From Gigantopelta aegis (Eukaryota > Mollusca > Gastropoda > Neomphalida > Peltospiridae), in the NCBI RefSeq assembly GCF_016097555.1, contig NC_054704.1, forward strand, positions 1,908,961 through 1,972,960: 64,000 nucleotides of DNA, read 5' to 3'. Each line of letters starts with the position of its first letter. The stretch's first letter is position 1. The notes beneath the pieces were generated by a model. That model was not told the origin of the DNA and ran no database searches. It saw only the letters and a list, made by a program, of their open reading frames with translations. A program made the position numbers and the translations under genes. This document shows positions 25,401-34,435 of this stretch, piece by piece.

Positions 25401-25612
25401 TTACATGTTAGTGATGCTATAACTGAATTTAATGATTGTTTTCATTGCCAGGCCCCACTGACCTGAGCATGAAGAAGAGCAGTTCTAAGAATCAGCTGAG
25501 CGCCAACGAGGTGGCCACCATCAAACAGCTGATCGCCGGATACAGGGAGTCGGCCGCCTTCCTCTACCGCTCAGCAGACGAACTTGAGCAGCTGCTGCTG
25601 CAGCAGAACTGA
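12156..25612 (+). CDS. NOL4: nucleolar protein 4 (NOL4 / NOL4-like), seven exons
   Basis: Nuclear protein of the NOL4/NOL4L family; its biochemical role is poorly defined. Exons 12156-12240, 12963-13153, 19443-19580, 20113-20316, 20776-20895, 23833-24154 and 25452-25612 join in phase to 1221 nt, 406 residues plus TGA. Order of parts: short N-terminus; a Pro/Ser/Lys-rich part with PERKRR; an acidic run ([12 protein letters not shown]); [11 protein letters not shown] joined to [16 protein letters not shown], the family hallmark; basic [37 protein letters not shown]; a long Pro/Gln/His-rich low-complexity exon; PTDLSMKK, fitting the CtBP-binding consensus PxDLSxK; and the C-terminal helix [18 protein letters not shown] ending LQQN. 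Vertebrate long isoforms have a further N-terminal region not found here, so this is either a short isoform from an internal promoter or the upstream exons lie outside the window. Confidence 0.9.
12963..13153 (+). CDS. NOL4: NOL4 exon 2
   Basis: Acceptor GTTTCAG|ACTCTGG and donor TCGGAC|GTAAGT. It encodes [20 protein letters not shown], then [20 protein letters not shown], then a basic [15 protein letters not shown], a likely nuclear-localisation patch. The exon begins in phase 1 and ends at a codon boundary. The donor is followed after 13 nt by a TIR transposon, and the donor sequence GACGTAAGT is repeated in a minisatellite 0.75 kb downstream. Confidence 0.8.
13154..13870. other. start of NOL4 intron 2
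   Basis: The intact donor GTAAGTCGGTCAT is followed directly by the Mutator-like element at 13167-13860. After the element, GTCGGTCATC resumes the original sequence. Confidence 0.8.
13167..13860. mobile_element. non-autonomous DNA transposon with long TIRs, Mutator-like
   Basis: Terminal inverted repeats of about 179 bp: left arm 13167-13345 beginning CAATCTAATTAAAATTAGCT, right arm 13681-13860 ending with its complement. The flanks 13158-13166 and 13861-13869 both read GTCGGTCAT, a 9-bp target-site duplication. Long TIRs with a 9-bp duplication are the hallmark of Mutator-like elements. The 335-bp core has no transposase, only A/T-rich sequence with a duplicated CAGTCTTCA-TTTTACATTA segment. 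Confidence 0.8.
13861..14115. repeat. 63-bp minisatellite carrying the NOL4 splice donor
   Basis: GACGTAAGT recurs at 13917, 13980 and 14043, period 63 bp, after the true donor at 13151. Each unit reads GACGTAAGTCGGTCATCTCT, then TCACCCTGGTCTTTGTAACA, then TTGTTATTGTATACACGCAC. A decayed fourth copy begins at 14105 (GACGTACACC). Confidence 0.9.
14302..14438. repeat. 44-bp tandem repeat, 3 copies
   Basis: GAATTGTTTACGTGGTAACT recurs at 14321, 14365 and 14409. Diverged relatives with ACATGGTAACTCTT continue to about 14640. Confidence 0.9.
14440..15599. other. NOL4 intron 2, unassigned
   Basis: AT-rich intronic sequence. The 118-residue minus-strand frame at 14465-14821 lies mainly in decayed repeats, and the plus-strand frame at 14895-15230 has no known domain. 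Neither looks like a gene. Confidence 0.5.
15600..15750. promoter_or_regulatory. CpG-rich patch with octamer, CRE and E-box
   Basis: Within NOL4 intron 2, ATGCAAAT (POU octamer) is at 15606-15613, TGACGTCA (perfect palindromic CRE) at 15642-15649 and CAGGTG (E-box) near 15671, followed by about 70 bp of GC- and CpG-rich sequence (GCGCGGGGCGCGAGGCGCGG). In an AT-rich neighbourhood this is a good candidate for an enhancer or internal promoter. Activity is inference. Confidence 0.4.
15751..18104. other. NOL4 intron 2, unassigned, with a GC-richer block
   Basis: C-run plus (TC)n at 16440-16494. The block 16900-17740 is GC-richer with open frames of 217 and 124 residues on opposite strands and no domains. 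It includes GTTGCTATGGAAA at 17326-17338, an imperfect X-box, and homeodomain-type TAATTGG and CAATTA cores, so a conserved non-coding element is more likely than a gene. From 17757 the sequence is low-complexity AATGAATAAATAAATG. Confidence 0.4.
18105..18262. repeat. imperfect tandem repeat of about 30 bp with C-runs
   Basis: Five or so copies of CCCTCTAGTTGGCAACAGAA with variable runs of C between them, including two runs of nine or more C. Confidence 0.8.
18263..19442. other. NOL4 intron 2, 3' part
   Basis: No element or exon recognised. It ends with the polypyrimidine tract and acceptor TTTCCTTACAG before exon 3. Confidence 0.6.
19443..19580 (+). CDS. NOL4: NOL4 exon 3, acidic region
   Basis: Acceptor CCTTACAG|AGTGTG and donor TTCAAC|GTAAGC; 46 whole codons, phase 0 at both ends. 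It encodes [19 protein letters not shown], then an Asp/Glu run, then [15 protein letters not shown]. The ERLKAFN end joins directly to MFVRLF of exon 4, as in vertebrate NOL4. The minus-strand open frame over the same bases is a shadow. Confidence 0.95.
19581..20112. other. NOL4 intron 3
   Basis: Short T-rich intron with loosely repeated TATTCTGTAGTGA-like motifs between 19740 and 19960. Nothing else seen. Acceptor TTTTTCTCTTAG. Confidence 0.7.
20113..20316 (+). CDS. NOL4: NOL4 exon 4, core conserved domain
   Basis: Acceptor TCTCTTAG|ATGTTC and donor GAGCCG|GTAAGT; 68 codons, phase 0. It encodes [36 protein letters not shown] and [20 protein letters not shown]. This is the most conserved part of the family and by itself identifies the gene. 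The arginine/lysine-rich second half is a likely nuclear-localisation or nucleic-acid contact region. Confidence 0.97.
20317..20775. other. NOL4 intron 4
   Basis: TGGTGGTGGTTGTTAG repeats and a G-run of about 18 at 20401-20419, then plain AT-rich sequence up to the acceptor CACTTGCAG. Confidence 0.7.
20776..20895 (+). CDS. NOL4: NOL4 exon 5
   Basis: Acceptor ACTTGCAG|CAGCTCC; a second AG three bases on (CAGCAG) could give a one-glutamine NAGNAG variant. It encodes [57 protein letters not shown] and KRMR are family-conserved. The donor CTTCCG|GTTCGT is weak but is the only phase-0 site that fits exon 6; an alternative GT at 20880 breaks the frame. Confidence 0.85.
21057..21864. mobile_element. 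non-autonomous TIR element, about 0.8 kb
   Basis: Ends are inverted: GGAACACGCCCTAGTT at 21062-21077 and AACTAGGGCGTGCGACTGT at 21843-21861. The interior has no transposase frame. TIRs are short and imperfect, and a target duplication is not evident, so superfamily is unassigned. I recall similar sequence as a dispersed mollusc repeat. Confidence 0.6.
23038..23184. mobile_element. MITE-like hairpin with GGCGTAGCCAG ends
   Basis: GGCGTAGCCAG at 23043 and CTGGCTACGCC at 23169-23179 form the ends, with an inner inverted pair around GACGAGGCAAGCGCCTCGTC. A second copy with the same ends is at 34436-34600. Confidence 0.6.
23565..23727. repeat. near-perfect 160-bp hairpin
   Basis: Left arm 23565-23640 and right arm 23650-23727 are complementary with few mismatches: GTGAATTTATCGATGTATAA faces its partner ending ATCTATAAATTCACC. 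The loop is about 10 nt (CGCTACGCTA). It ends 105 nt before NOL4 exon 6. It could be a small MITE. Confidence 0.75.
23833..24154 (+). CDS. NOL4: NOL4 exon 6, Pro/Gln/His-rich
   Basis: Acceptor TTGTTGCAG|GCCTCT and donor GAATTTG|GTGAGT. It encodes [20 protein letters not shown], a Ser/Thr/Pro/Gln region, [20 protein letters not shown] and [15 protein letters not shown], ending in phase 1. Composition fits the low-complexity part that precedes GPTDLS in vertebrate NOL4. The overlapping +2 frame is a shadow. Confidence 0.85.
24155..25309. other. NOL4 intron 6
   Basis: Mostly AT-rich with no gene. From about 25141 decayed relatives of the 71-bp exon-7 acceptor repeat appear (GTCCCCACTGATCTTATTGA at 25192). 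Confidence 0.7.
25310..25465. repeat. 71-bp tandem duplication of the exon 7 acceptor
   Basis: GCCCCACTGACCTG begins at 25310, 25381 and 25452, period 71 bp. The second and third copies are both preceded by TGATTGTTTTCATTGCCAG; the first has CCG in place of CAG. Only the third continues into the real exon. Confidence 0.95.
25452..25612 (+). CDS. NOL4: NOL4 exon 7, CtBP-type motif and C-terminus
   Basis: Acceptor TTGCCAG|GCCCCACTG; G plus GC makes glycine. It encodes [20 protein letters not shown], then [20 protein letters not shown], then [13 protein letters not shown] and TGA at 25610-25612. PTDLSMKK fits PxDLSxK of CtBP ligands, and the [15 protein letters not shown] helix is highly conserved in the family. 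Confidence 0.96.
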
Positions 25613-28510
25613 CGTCACTTCCGGAACACACGTCGCTTCCGGAATTCACAGTGACCGATGTATCCTGGCGGGCCATTTTGTGAAGGGGGGGGGGGGGGGG
25701 GGGGCGGGAAATATGACGAAAGCCTCTATTGAATAACAACAAGTGCCGAAAACAAAATACATAAGGCGGTTGTGACAAGTTGTGACTACTTTGGCCGAAT
25801 GAAGCGCCGATTGGCATCATTCGGGAAAAAAACACGAGTCTCCTTTCTGCCTTGCGCCTTCTTGTATGGGTCTATTTTTCTAGTCATCTATTTCGTCATT
25901 GATTATACACATATATACAATTCATATATTTTACTTCTTACTTGTATCATTGTGCGAGTCGTGACAATACTGTATGTGCATTTCATGGGCGTGTTGTTCG
26001 TCGTATTCTCTCATTGCAGGTGTTATTTTGTTGGTCGCAGTGATCTTTAATCTCATACAGTGTAGGTAACTGGGACCCAATCTCTTGAAAAACGAGAATA
26101 ATGTATTCCTCCGCACATTCGACGTGACTGAATTTTACACAAAGTGCCGCATTTTCATCAATTGTATATTATATGTTGTGTAACGGTCTACTATGTACAG
26201 AGATTTCTATGAAATGATAATTATGCTGTTTATTACAATCACTGCACGTGTGTATATTGGTTTTGTCTGTCGGTGTGTTGCGCTGTTAGTCACTAGGACT
26301 GGCGCCATCTCGTCTTACTCGATCTCGGTTTACCTGAATACCTCACAAGTAACAATCATTTCATTTCCCGTCGTGCAATACTTCATCATCCTTCAAAATA
26401 TTTAACATTTTATAGTCACATGTCAAGTTTCATTGGTTCTAGTTACAGGTCAATGTGGTTTAGTTCCAGAGTCACAGGTCAAGGTCGGTTAGTTCTCTAG
26501 TCAGATATAGGTTTAAAAAAATTTAAAATAAAATTAGTGCGGGTGTCCTTGTTCTAGTAATTACAGGTAAAATTAAGTTACGTTTGTAAGATGCCCAGGC
26601 GTCGGAGGTGGGAAAATGGGGGAGGGGGGGGGGGGGGGGGCTGGTTATGGTTATGGTTTATTTTCCCCTTTGGGTCTAATGGTGTACAGTAATGTTGACC
26701 ACTAACTACCTAACTAATATAAAATATTTTAGATTGATATATAAAGGTATTTTCGGACAGACGAGACATTTTCTCCCACCACAAGTGATCATAAGACGCA
26801 AAGTCCGTTTGTCCGTAAAGCGCATGCGTATATGTATTTGTAATCCGAAATGCGTAATACGCATCAACCACTTCTTATGCCAGTGGGTCGAGTAGATTCC
26901 ATTTATACGTCCTCCGTACGCATGTGCGTATCCGATTGTGGTTTACGCATTCGCATTCGGATTGCTGACAACTTTAATTTGCGCCTAAGTCCCATACGCT
27001 TGTGGTACCGGCCCTCCGGAAGCGTCTGCGTATGTTGGATCATGCGCTGGACTCACACTTACGATTAAAGTCTGTGGTTTGGAAAAATATTAAAAATAAG
27101 TAATTTTAGGTATATAGGATTAGTATATTATTCTACCATGAATGGAATATTCCATGACTTACATTTGTGAATGGTGACAATGGTTGGGCAGGTTTTGTTT
27201 ATGTGTTGTTTTTTTAACATTATGATGTGTTAGAATTGCGCTATATTTTGAAATGATTGTCATGTAAAGGCAGCCAAATAGTATGATGTTAAACGTGTTT
27301 GGAATTAGTGTACAAATGTAACCGTCGTTAATCAGAGCCTAACGTGTTTTGCAAAGTATTGCGAAATGGTTTATCTGTGTCTATGACACACATCTATTCT
27401 AATGAGGGTGGGGTTTTTGGGAGGTAATTTTGTTTTGTTTTACCTATGTTACATTCAATCTAGTCAGTGGTTTTTTGTTAACTAGCGATCTAAATGAGTG
27501 TATTATAACGTTTAAAGTGCCACCCACACAGTTCAGCTAAAATAACTCGGCCGCCTCGTGCTCTTCACGATGATCAGAATCCGGGTCTTCTTGTCGGCAC
27601 GTGCAGACTGTAACATGCATGAGTGCGGTGGGGGTGTCAATACGGCACATGAAGTAGAAAACAACTGTTTCATAATATAGTCTTACGTCGACCTTTTATT
27701 CATGTTATGTTTGGTATGAACATCCACTGAAATCTGTGTTGTACAAAGTAGGGATTTATACAAATATTTCTTGTAAAATATCTGACACAAGACATAATCC
27801 AAGGGTTATCTACACCGGTATCTCTGTACAACACTGGGTCCAGATGGTGTATTTTTATTTCTATGTGAACGGTTGTTTTGATTATGGTTGGGATAATGGC
27901 AGGCAACCTCCCCAACAGTAGGCAACTCTGGACACTTGAATTATGGTTTGTAAATACACGATTGTTCTTAACGTTGCAGAGTTTGTGACGTATTTATTAT
28001 TTTATTTTAAAATAGTGCTCGACGAATCGCTGATAAATTATTTTGTAAAATGAAGAAGGTATATATTTATTTTTTATTGTTATGCACGACTGTTCATAAT
28101 ATATAACGTATCCATAATCCTAATTTTTAAACTCGCATATTTGTAAGCATAGATATTGTTTACGTGCCAATGTTTCCCACGAGAAGTGGAGACTGGTGTT
28201 GTTTATTTTGTTCCGCAGCCTGTTAAATTCTTGTTTGCAAGTCTATTCCTAAATCACGCTAACATGCACTGTGTTTTATGTTTTTATTTATTTGTCATTG
28301 AACTTTTGATATTTGTAGCAGTTTTAATACAGTTAAAACAGTTATGTTTCGAAAGAGAAGAAAGTACATTTATGATAATATTTATGTTTATAGAGAAAAA
28401 ACAATAAGCATATAGTCATACTGCCTGGCAGCGAGTTTACTACAGTCTAAATGATTTACAACAAAAACATTTATTTCAGTATTATCCACAGGACATTTCC
28501 ATTAATATGT

Positions 28511-28979
28511 TAAAGGTGCTATGTCAAAGTTGCAATAATAGCGGTTCCCGCCAATTTTTTTTTGTTTTTTTTTGCTATGAATCATAAAGTTTATGCCTTC
28601 AGCCATATGCCTTTAAAAAATACAACCACATAATTCTATTTACTGGTAAAAGAAAATGTATTTTAAGGGGGAGGGGGAATCTTGAGAGTGTGTCACACGC
28701 ATTATGCCTACATATTCAACACACTTACGTTTTGTTTTCCATAATGCTTTGCAGACAACTGACAAAGAAACAAAGATGGTGTCCATGCTATATTTAGCCA
28801 CATATTATTCGGAGAAATCCTCTTGTCGTCTAGTACAAGACTTTTACTTAAACATTATTATTCTTGAGTTAATTTTAAAAATATTATTTGTGGGATCGAT
28901 TAATTTGTAGTATTTATTACAAATAAATGTGAAAATGACAAAATACTGTAGTTTCAACTTTGACATAGGACCTCTAAAG
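28511..28979. mobile_element. possible MITE, 469 bp
   Basis: TAAAGGTGCTATGTCAAAGT at 28511 and its partner ACTTTGACATAGGACCTCTA near 28957-28976 form imperfect TIRs of about 25 bp. No transposase. It could alternatively be just an RNA hairpin in the 3'UTR. Confidence 0.4.
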
Positions 28980-29248
28980 TGCCATCTCCAACTAACGTTT
29001 TAACTTATTAAGACATTCCTGTTGATTGCATTCCATAAATTTATATTCCATATTTGCACATTCTTTCACAAAGTATTAATTCTTATTTTAAAATGACACT
29101 TTATTATTATTATTTGTTGTTATTTTATTTCGTTTAATATATGTTGATATTTATTTACCCCAATTTTGTGCAATATTTGGGATTTTGTGCAGTCCATCTG
29201 CAGTTGTACCAATGTGCAGCCTCTCTCTATGTTATAATATTTATATAA

Positions 29249-29254
29249 AATAAA
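29249..29254 (+). promoter_or_regulatory. candidate NOL4 polyadenylation signal
   Basis: AATAAA followed at 17-60 nt by TTACGTGTTTTGTGTGAAAT, a GT-rich downstream element. It precedes the next repeat-rich intergenic block. Confidence 0.4.
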
Positions 29255-29264
29255 GTTAATTTTA

Positions 29265-29421
29265 CAACTTTTACGTGTTTTGTGTGAAATAACGTAAAAC
29301 GTTTTGTGTGAAATACGGTCAAACGTTTACGTGTTTTGTGTGAAACAAGGTCATACGTTTACGTGTTTTAGAAGAAATACGGTAAAACGTTTACTTGTTT
29401 TGTGTGAAATAAGGTAAACTA
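29265..29421. repeat. degenerate tandem repeat of about 37 bp
   Basis: Four copies of CGTTTACGTGTTTTGTGTGA followed by AATACGGTAAAA-like sequence. Confidence 0.8.
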
Positions 29422-29910
29422 CAAACCTGTGTTAACCAGACACCAGGTTATAAGAACGTAAATAAGACAGTTGCTATTTAATGGAGGTGTCGTTAACTAG
29501 ATGGAAGATGGAAGATTAGAAGCCCTATGGAGATGCGTGGTCACCTATAATTATTACAGAAGAAAACCCGTCTCTATGTACACATATTTGAGGGACATAC
29601 ACAGCTTTAATTTTTCCTCAGATGTTATCACAGAACAGGCGCGAGTGCAGGGAATTTTGCAGTGGGTCGGGGGTGGGGTGGGTGGGGGGGGGGGGGGGGG
29701 GTCTAGAATGTGACAGGGGAAATTTACAGAGGGTTCTTGTCGTGCTCCGCCGAAAAAACTATATTAAAAAAAAAAAGGAAATTCACTTTTGGTGCAGGGG
29801 AGGAAGTTCGATCTCCACTCACCCATTCCACCCTCTGCAAATGATATGCCTCTAGATCTAGAACAAGACAGTTAGGGATCCACCAGTCAGCCCAGGGTGT
29901 ACTCGTCACA
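29422..29910. other. unassigned spacer with a G-run
   Basis: No gene seen. A G-run of about 18 at 29683-29700 sits in a GGGTGGGGTGGG context; an A-run follows at 29766-29776. Confidence 0.6.
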
Positions 29911-31826
29911 CAGGTGCCGCCCCTTGGCGCTGAAGGAACACCGGCAGTTGACTTACCGGTTGTGTCCCCCAGGTGCCGCCCTGTGGTGCTGAAGGAACAC
30001 CGGCAGTTGACTTACCGGTTGTGTCCCCCAGGTGCCGCCCTGTGGTGCCGAAGGAACACCGGCAGTTGACTTACCGGTTGTGTCCCCCAAATGCCGTCCT
30101 GTGGTGCTGAAGGAACACCGGCAGTTGACTTACCGGTTGTGTTCCCCAAGTGCCGTCCTGTGGTGCTGAAGGAACACCGGCAGTTGACTTACTGGTTGTG
30201 TTCCCCAAGTGCCGTCCTGTGGTGCTGAAGGAACATCGGCAGTTGACTTACCGGTTGTGTCTCCCAAATGCCGTCCTGTGGTGCTGAAGGAACACCGGCA
30301 GTTGACTTACCGGTTGTGTTCCCCAAGTGCCGTCCTGTGGTGCTGAAGGAACACCGGCAGTTGACTTACCGGTTGTGTCCCCCAGGTGCCGTCCTGTGGT
30401 GCTGAAGGAACACCGGCAGTTGACTTACCGGTTGTGTTCCCCAAATGCCGTTCTGTGGTGCCGAAGGAACACCGGCAGTTGACTTACCGGTTGTGTTCCC
30501 CAAGTGCCGTCCTGTGGTGCCGAAGGAACACCGGCAGTTGACTTATCGGTTGCGTCCCCCAGGTGCCGCCCCTTGGCGCTGAAGGAACATCGGCAGTTGA
30601 CTTACCGGTTGCGTCCCCCAGGTGCCGCCCCTTGGCGCTGAAGGAACACCGGCAGTTGACTTACCGGTTGTGTCCCCCAGGTGCCGCCCTGTGGTGCTGA
30701 AGGAACACCGGCAGTTGACTTACCGGTTGTGTCCCCCAGGTGCCGCCCTGTGGTGCTGAAGGAACACCGGCAGTTGACTTATCGGTTGTGTCCCCCAGGT
30801 GCCGCCCCTTGGCGCTGAAGGAACACCGGCAGTTGACTTATCGGTTGCGTCCCCCAGGTGCCGCCCCTTGGCGCTGAAGGAACATCGGCAGTTGACTTAC
30901 CGGTTGCGTCCCCCAGGTGCCGCCCCTTGGCGCTGAAGGAACACCGGTAGTTGACTTACCGGTTGTGTTCCCCAAGTGCCGTCCTGTGGTGCTGAAGGAA
31001 CACCGGCAGTTGACTTACCGGTTGCGTCCCCCAGGTGCCGTCCCGTGGCGCTGAAGGAACATCGGCAGTTGACTTACTGGTTGCGTCCCCCAGGTGCCGC
31101 CCCTTGGCGCTGAAGGAACACCGGCAGTTGACTTACCGGTTGTGTCCCCCAGGTGCCGCCCTGTGGTGCTGAAGGAACACCGGCAGTTGACTTACCGGTT
31201 GTGTCCCCCAGGTGCCGCCCCTTGGCGCTGAAGGAACACCGGCAGTTGACGTATCGGTTGCGTCCCCCAGGTGCCGCCCCTTGGCGCTGAAGGAACATCG
31301 GCAGTTGACTTACCGGTTGCGTCCCCCAGGTGCCGCCCCTTGGCGCTGAAGGAACACCGGTAGTTGACTTACCGGTTGTGTTCCCCAAGTGCCGTCCTGT
31401 GGTGCTGAAGGAACACCGGCAGTTGACTTACCGGTTGTGTTCCCCAAGTGCCGTCCTGTGGTGCTGAAGGAACATCGGCAGTTGACTTACCGGTTGCGTC
31501 CCCCAGGTGCCGCCCCTTGGCGCTGAAGGAACACCGGTAGTTGACTTACCGGTTGTGTTCCCCAAGTGCCGTCCTGTGGTGCTGAAGGAACACCGGCAGT
31601 TGACTTACCGGTTGTGTTCCCCAGGTGCCGTCCCGTGGCGCTGAAGGAACACCGGCAGTTGACTTACCGGTTGTGTTCCCCAGGTGCCGTCCCGTGTCGC
31701 TGAAGGAACACCGGCAGTTGACTTACCGGTTGTGGTGCTGAAGGAACACCGGCAGTTGTGCTGAAGGAACACCGGCAGTTGACTTACCGGTTGCGTCCCC
31801 CAGGTGCCGTCCCGTGTCGCTGAAGG
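29911..31826. repeat. 59-bp minisatellite, about 32 copies
   Basis: The unit reads CAGGTGCCGCCCTGTGGTGC, then TGAAGGAACACCGGCAGTTG, then ACTTACCGGTTGTGTCCCC. CCGGCAGTTG recurs every 59 bp. Two linked variant classes alternate: CCTTGGCGCTG with GCGTCCCCCAGG, and CTGTGGTGCTG with GTGTTCCCCAAG. Near 31730-31765 a truncated unit breaks the period. On the minus strand each unit contains ACCGGTAAGT, a strong 5' splice-site match. Confidence 0.97.
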
Positions 31827-32706
31827 TCATTTTGTTCGTCCTATATGTCTGTCCGTCTAGCTCCACCCGATTAACGTTCGGGCACGCTGTCCTGGGTGCA
31901 CACCTCTCTTATCTGGGCTGTCTGTCGTTTTATGTCAAAAAGAGACCGATGAATTTGCATATTTATAGGATATTAAACGAGCTTCCATTTCGTACCATGT
32001 ATATGTCCCGAGTGAAATAATTTCAAGAGCATGATACGAAATGGTAGTAAGTTTAATATATTTATTACCCATAATCCATGGGCGTACATAGGATTTTGAA
32101 AAGGGGGGTTCCAATGCATAGGATTTTGAAAAGGAGGGTTCAAAAATAGATTGCAGAGATATTGGGCATATCTATGTTGAGTAAATATAATAATGTCAGA
32201 TATCAATGTCAGATATATTAAATTATAAAAAAAAGCGATTTCAGGGGGGGGGGGGGGGGGTCGGTCGAACCCATCGACCCCCCCCCCCCTATGTACGCCC
32301 ATGTAATCGATCTTAATTTATATCACTCAACTCGTTTGCTTGACGTTCTTGTAAAGTTGTAGTGCGCCAATCGATGACGTCACGAAGTGTTACGTCCACT
32401 TGACGTTCTTGTAAAGTTGTAGTGCGCCAATCGATGACGTCACGAAGTGTTACGTCCACTTGGCGTTCTAGTGGGACGCATCACTTTGATATGTACCAAG
32501 ATATTTTTAACCATATAGGTAATAAAACTGTTTACTAAGTTATGTTAAAACTCGTATAAATATATTATTTAGTTTTAAACACATATCAACTCTCATAACA
32601 AGAAATTGCTGTGTAAATAGAAACGTTTCTTTACAAATTTCCATCAAATTATATAGATTAAATCTCATGTTTAATACAGGGCCAATATATGCAGCCTCAT
32701 CTTTAA
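31827..32706. other. spacer with a MITE and a 60-bp duplication
   Basis: Contains the MITE at 32077-32303 and a perfect 60-bp duplication at 32340-32459 (TTGACGTTCTTGTAAAGTTG ... TTACGTCCAC), with a third partial copy to 32471. No gene seen. Confidence 0.7.
32077..32303. mobile_element. MITE-like element with CATGGGCGTACATAGG ends
   Basis: CATGGGCGTACATAGG at 32077 and CCTATGTACGCCCATG at 32288-32303 are perfect 16-bp TIRs. The interior has two tandem copies of CATAGGATTTTGAAAAGG-like sequence, a G-run of 18 and a C-run of about 12. Confidence 0.75.
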
Positions 32707-34114
32707 TTTAACCGAAGTAATCGACACTGAAGTACACAGAAACACGAGGTACAACTACGTGGTGTGCTTTAACCGAAGTAATCGACACTGCAGTACACAG
32801 AAACACGAGGTACAACTGCGTGGTGTGCTTTAACCGAAGTAATCGACACTGCAGTACACAGAAACACGAGGTACAACTGCGTGGTGTGCTTTAACCGAAG
32901 TAATCGACACTGAAGTACACAGAAACACGAGGTACAACTGCGTGGTGTGCTTTAACCGAAGTAATCGACACTGAAGTACACAGAAACACGAGGTACAACT
33001 GCGTGGTGTGCTTTAACCGAAGTAATCGACACTGAAGTACACAGAAACACGAGGTACAACTGCGTGGTGTGCTTTAACCGAAGTAATCGACACTGAAGTA
33101 CACAGAAACACGAGGTACAACTGCGTGGTGTGCTTTAACCGAAGTAATCGACACTGAAGTACACAGAAACACGAGGTACAACTACGTGGTGTGCTTTAAC
33201 CGAAGTAATCGACACTGCAGTACACAGAAACACGAGGTACAACTACGTGGTGTGCTTTAACCGAAGTAATCGACACTGAAGTACACAGAAACACGAGGTA
33301 CAACTGCGTGGTGTGCTTTAACCGAAGTAATCGACACTGAAGTACACAGAAACACGAGGTACAACTGCGTGGTGTGCTTTAACCGAAGTAATCGACACTG
33401 CAGTACACAGAAACACGAGGTACAACTGCGTGGTGTGCTTTAACCGAAGTAATCGACACTGAAGTACACAGAAACACGAGGTACAACTGCGTGGTGTGCT
33501 TTAACCGAAGTAATCGACACTGCAGTACACAGAAACACGAGGTACAACTGCGTGGTGTCCTTTAACCGAAGTAATCGACACTGCAGTACACAGAAACACG
33601 AGGTACAACTGCGTGGTGTCCTTTAACCGAAGTAATCGACACTGCAGTACACAGAAACACGAGGTACAACTGCGTGGTGTCCTTTAACCGAAGTAATCGA
33701 CACTGCAGTACACAGAAACACGAGGTACAACTGCGTGGTGTGCTTTAACCGAAGTAATCGACACTGCAGTACACAGAAACACGAGGTACAACTGCGTGGT
33801 GTGCTTTAACCGAAGTAATCGACACTGCAGTACACAGAAACACGAGGTACAACTGCGTGGTGTGCTTTAACCGAAGTAATCGACACTGCAGTACACAGAA
33901 ACACGAGGTACAACTGCGTGGTGTGCTTTAACCGAAGTAATCGACACTGCAGTACACAGAAACACGAGGTACAACTGCGTGGTGTGCTTTAACCGAAGTA
34001 ATCGACACTGCAGTACACAGAAACACGAGGTACAACTGCGTGGTGTGCTTTAACCGAAGTAATCGACACTGCAGTACACAGAAACACGAGGTACAACTGC
34101 GTGGTGTACTTTAA
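32707..34114. repeat. 61-bp minisatellite, 23 copies, very homogeneous
   Basis: The unit reads TTTAACCGAAGTAATCGACA, CTGCAGTACACAGAAACACG, AGGTACAACTGCGTGGTGTG, C. Variation is confined to a few sites: CTGCAG or CTGAAG, ACTGCG or ACTACG, GTGTGC or GTGTCC. GTGTCC occurs only in adjacent units near 33555-33680, and every unit after about 33500 has CTGCAG, so homogenisation has been local and recent. Confidence 0.98.
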
Positions 34115-34435
34115 CTTGACTCTTCCGTCACTTGCAGTTTGATGGTCATTTGTAATAATAATAATAATTAAAAAAATAAAAATAATAAAACATTTTTATT
34201 TACAAAATGTTATTTAAATTGGAATGAGTTTAAAAGGGACACAAACTGATTACTGGTATGATGTTAGTGAGAGAGACAAGTCGGTTTAGTAACCACACGC
34301 CAAGGAATGGGAAATACTTGCTATGGGTTGATGTCGGTACTGGCACGTCAGCACAATACCCGTCAACCTTAAAACTCGGTGATAAATCATTACTACACAG
34401 AGGCCTGGACAGTGAACTTTAAATCTCTCCTACAC
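34115..34435. other. unassigned spacer
   Basis: AT-rich sequence; nothing recognised. Confidence 0.7.

Larger units (their letters stand above)
25613..29264 (+). other. probable long NOL4 3'UTR
   Basis: 3.6 kb of AT-rich sequence without minisatellites, following the NOL4 stop. Contents: G-run at 25685-25703 and 26625-26640; AATAAA at 26527-26532; a Pumilio-type TGTAAATA at 27949-27956; imperfect inverted repeats around 26847-26963; and a MITE-like element at 28511-28979. The best end is AATAAA at 29249-29254 followed by GT-rich sequence. Extent is inferred; vertebrate NOL4 genes also have long 3'UTRs. Confidence 0.45.

Noticed and set aside
29911..34114. CRISPR-like direct repeat arrays
   Set aside because: Whole units of 59 and 61 bp repeat without unique spacers, and the DNA is eukaryotic.
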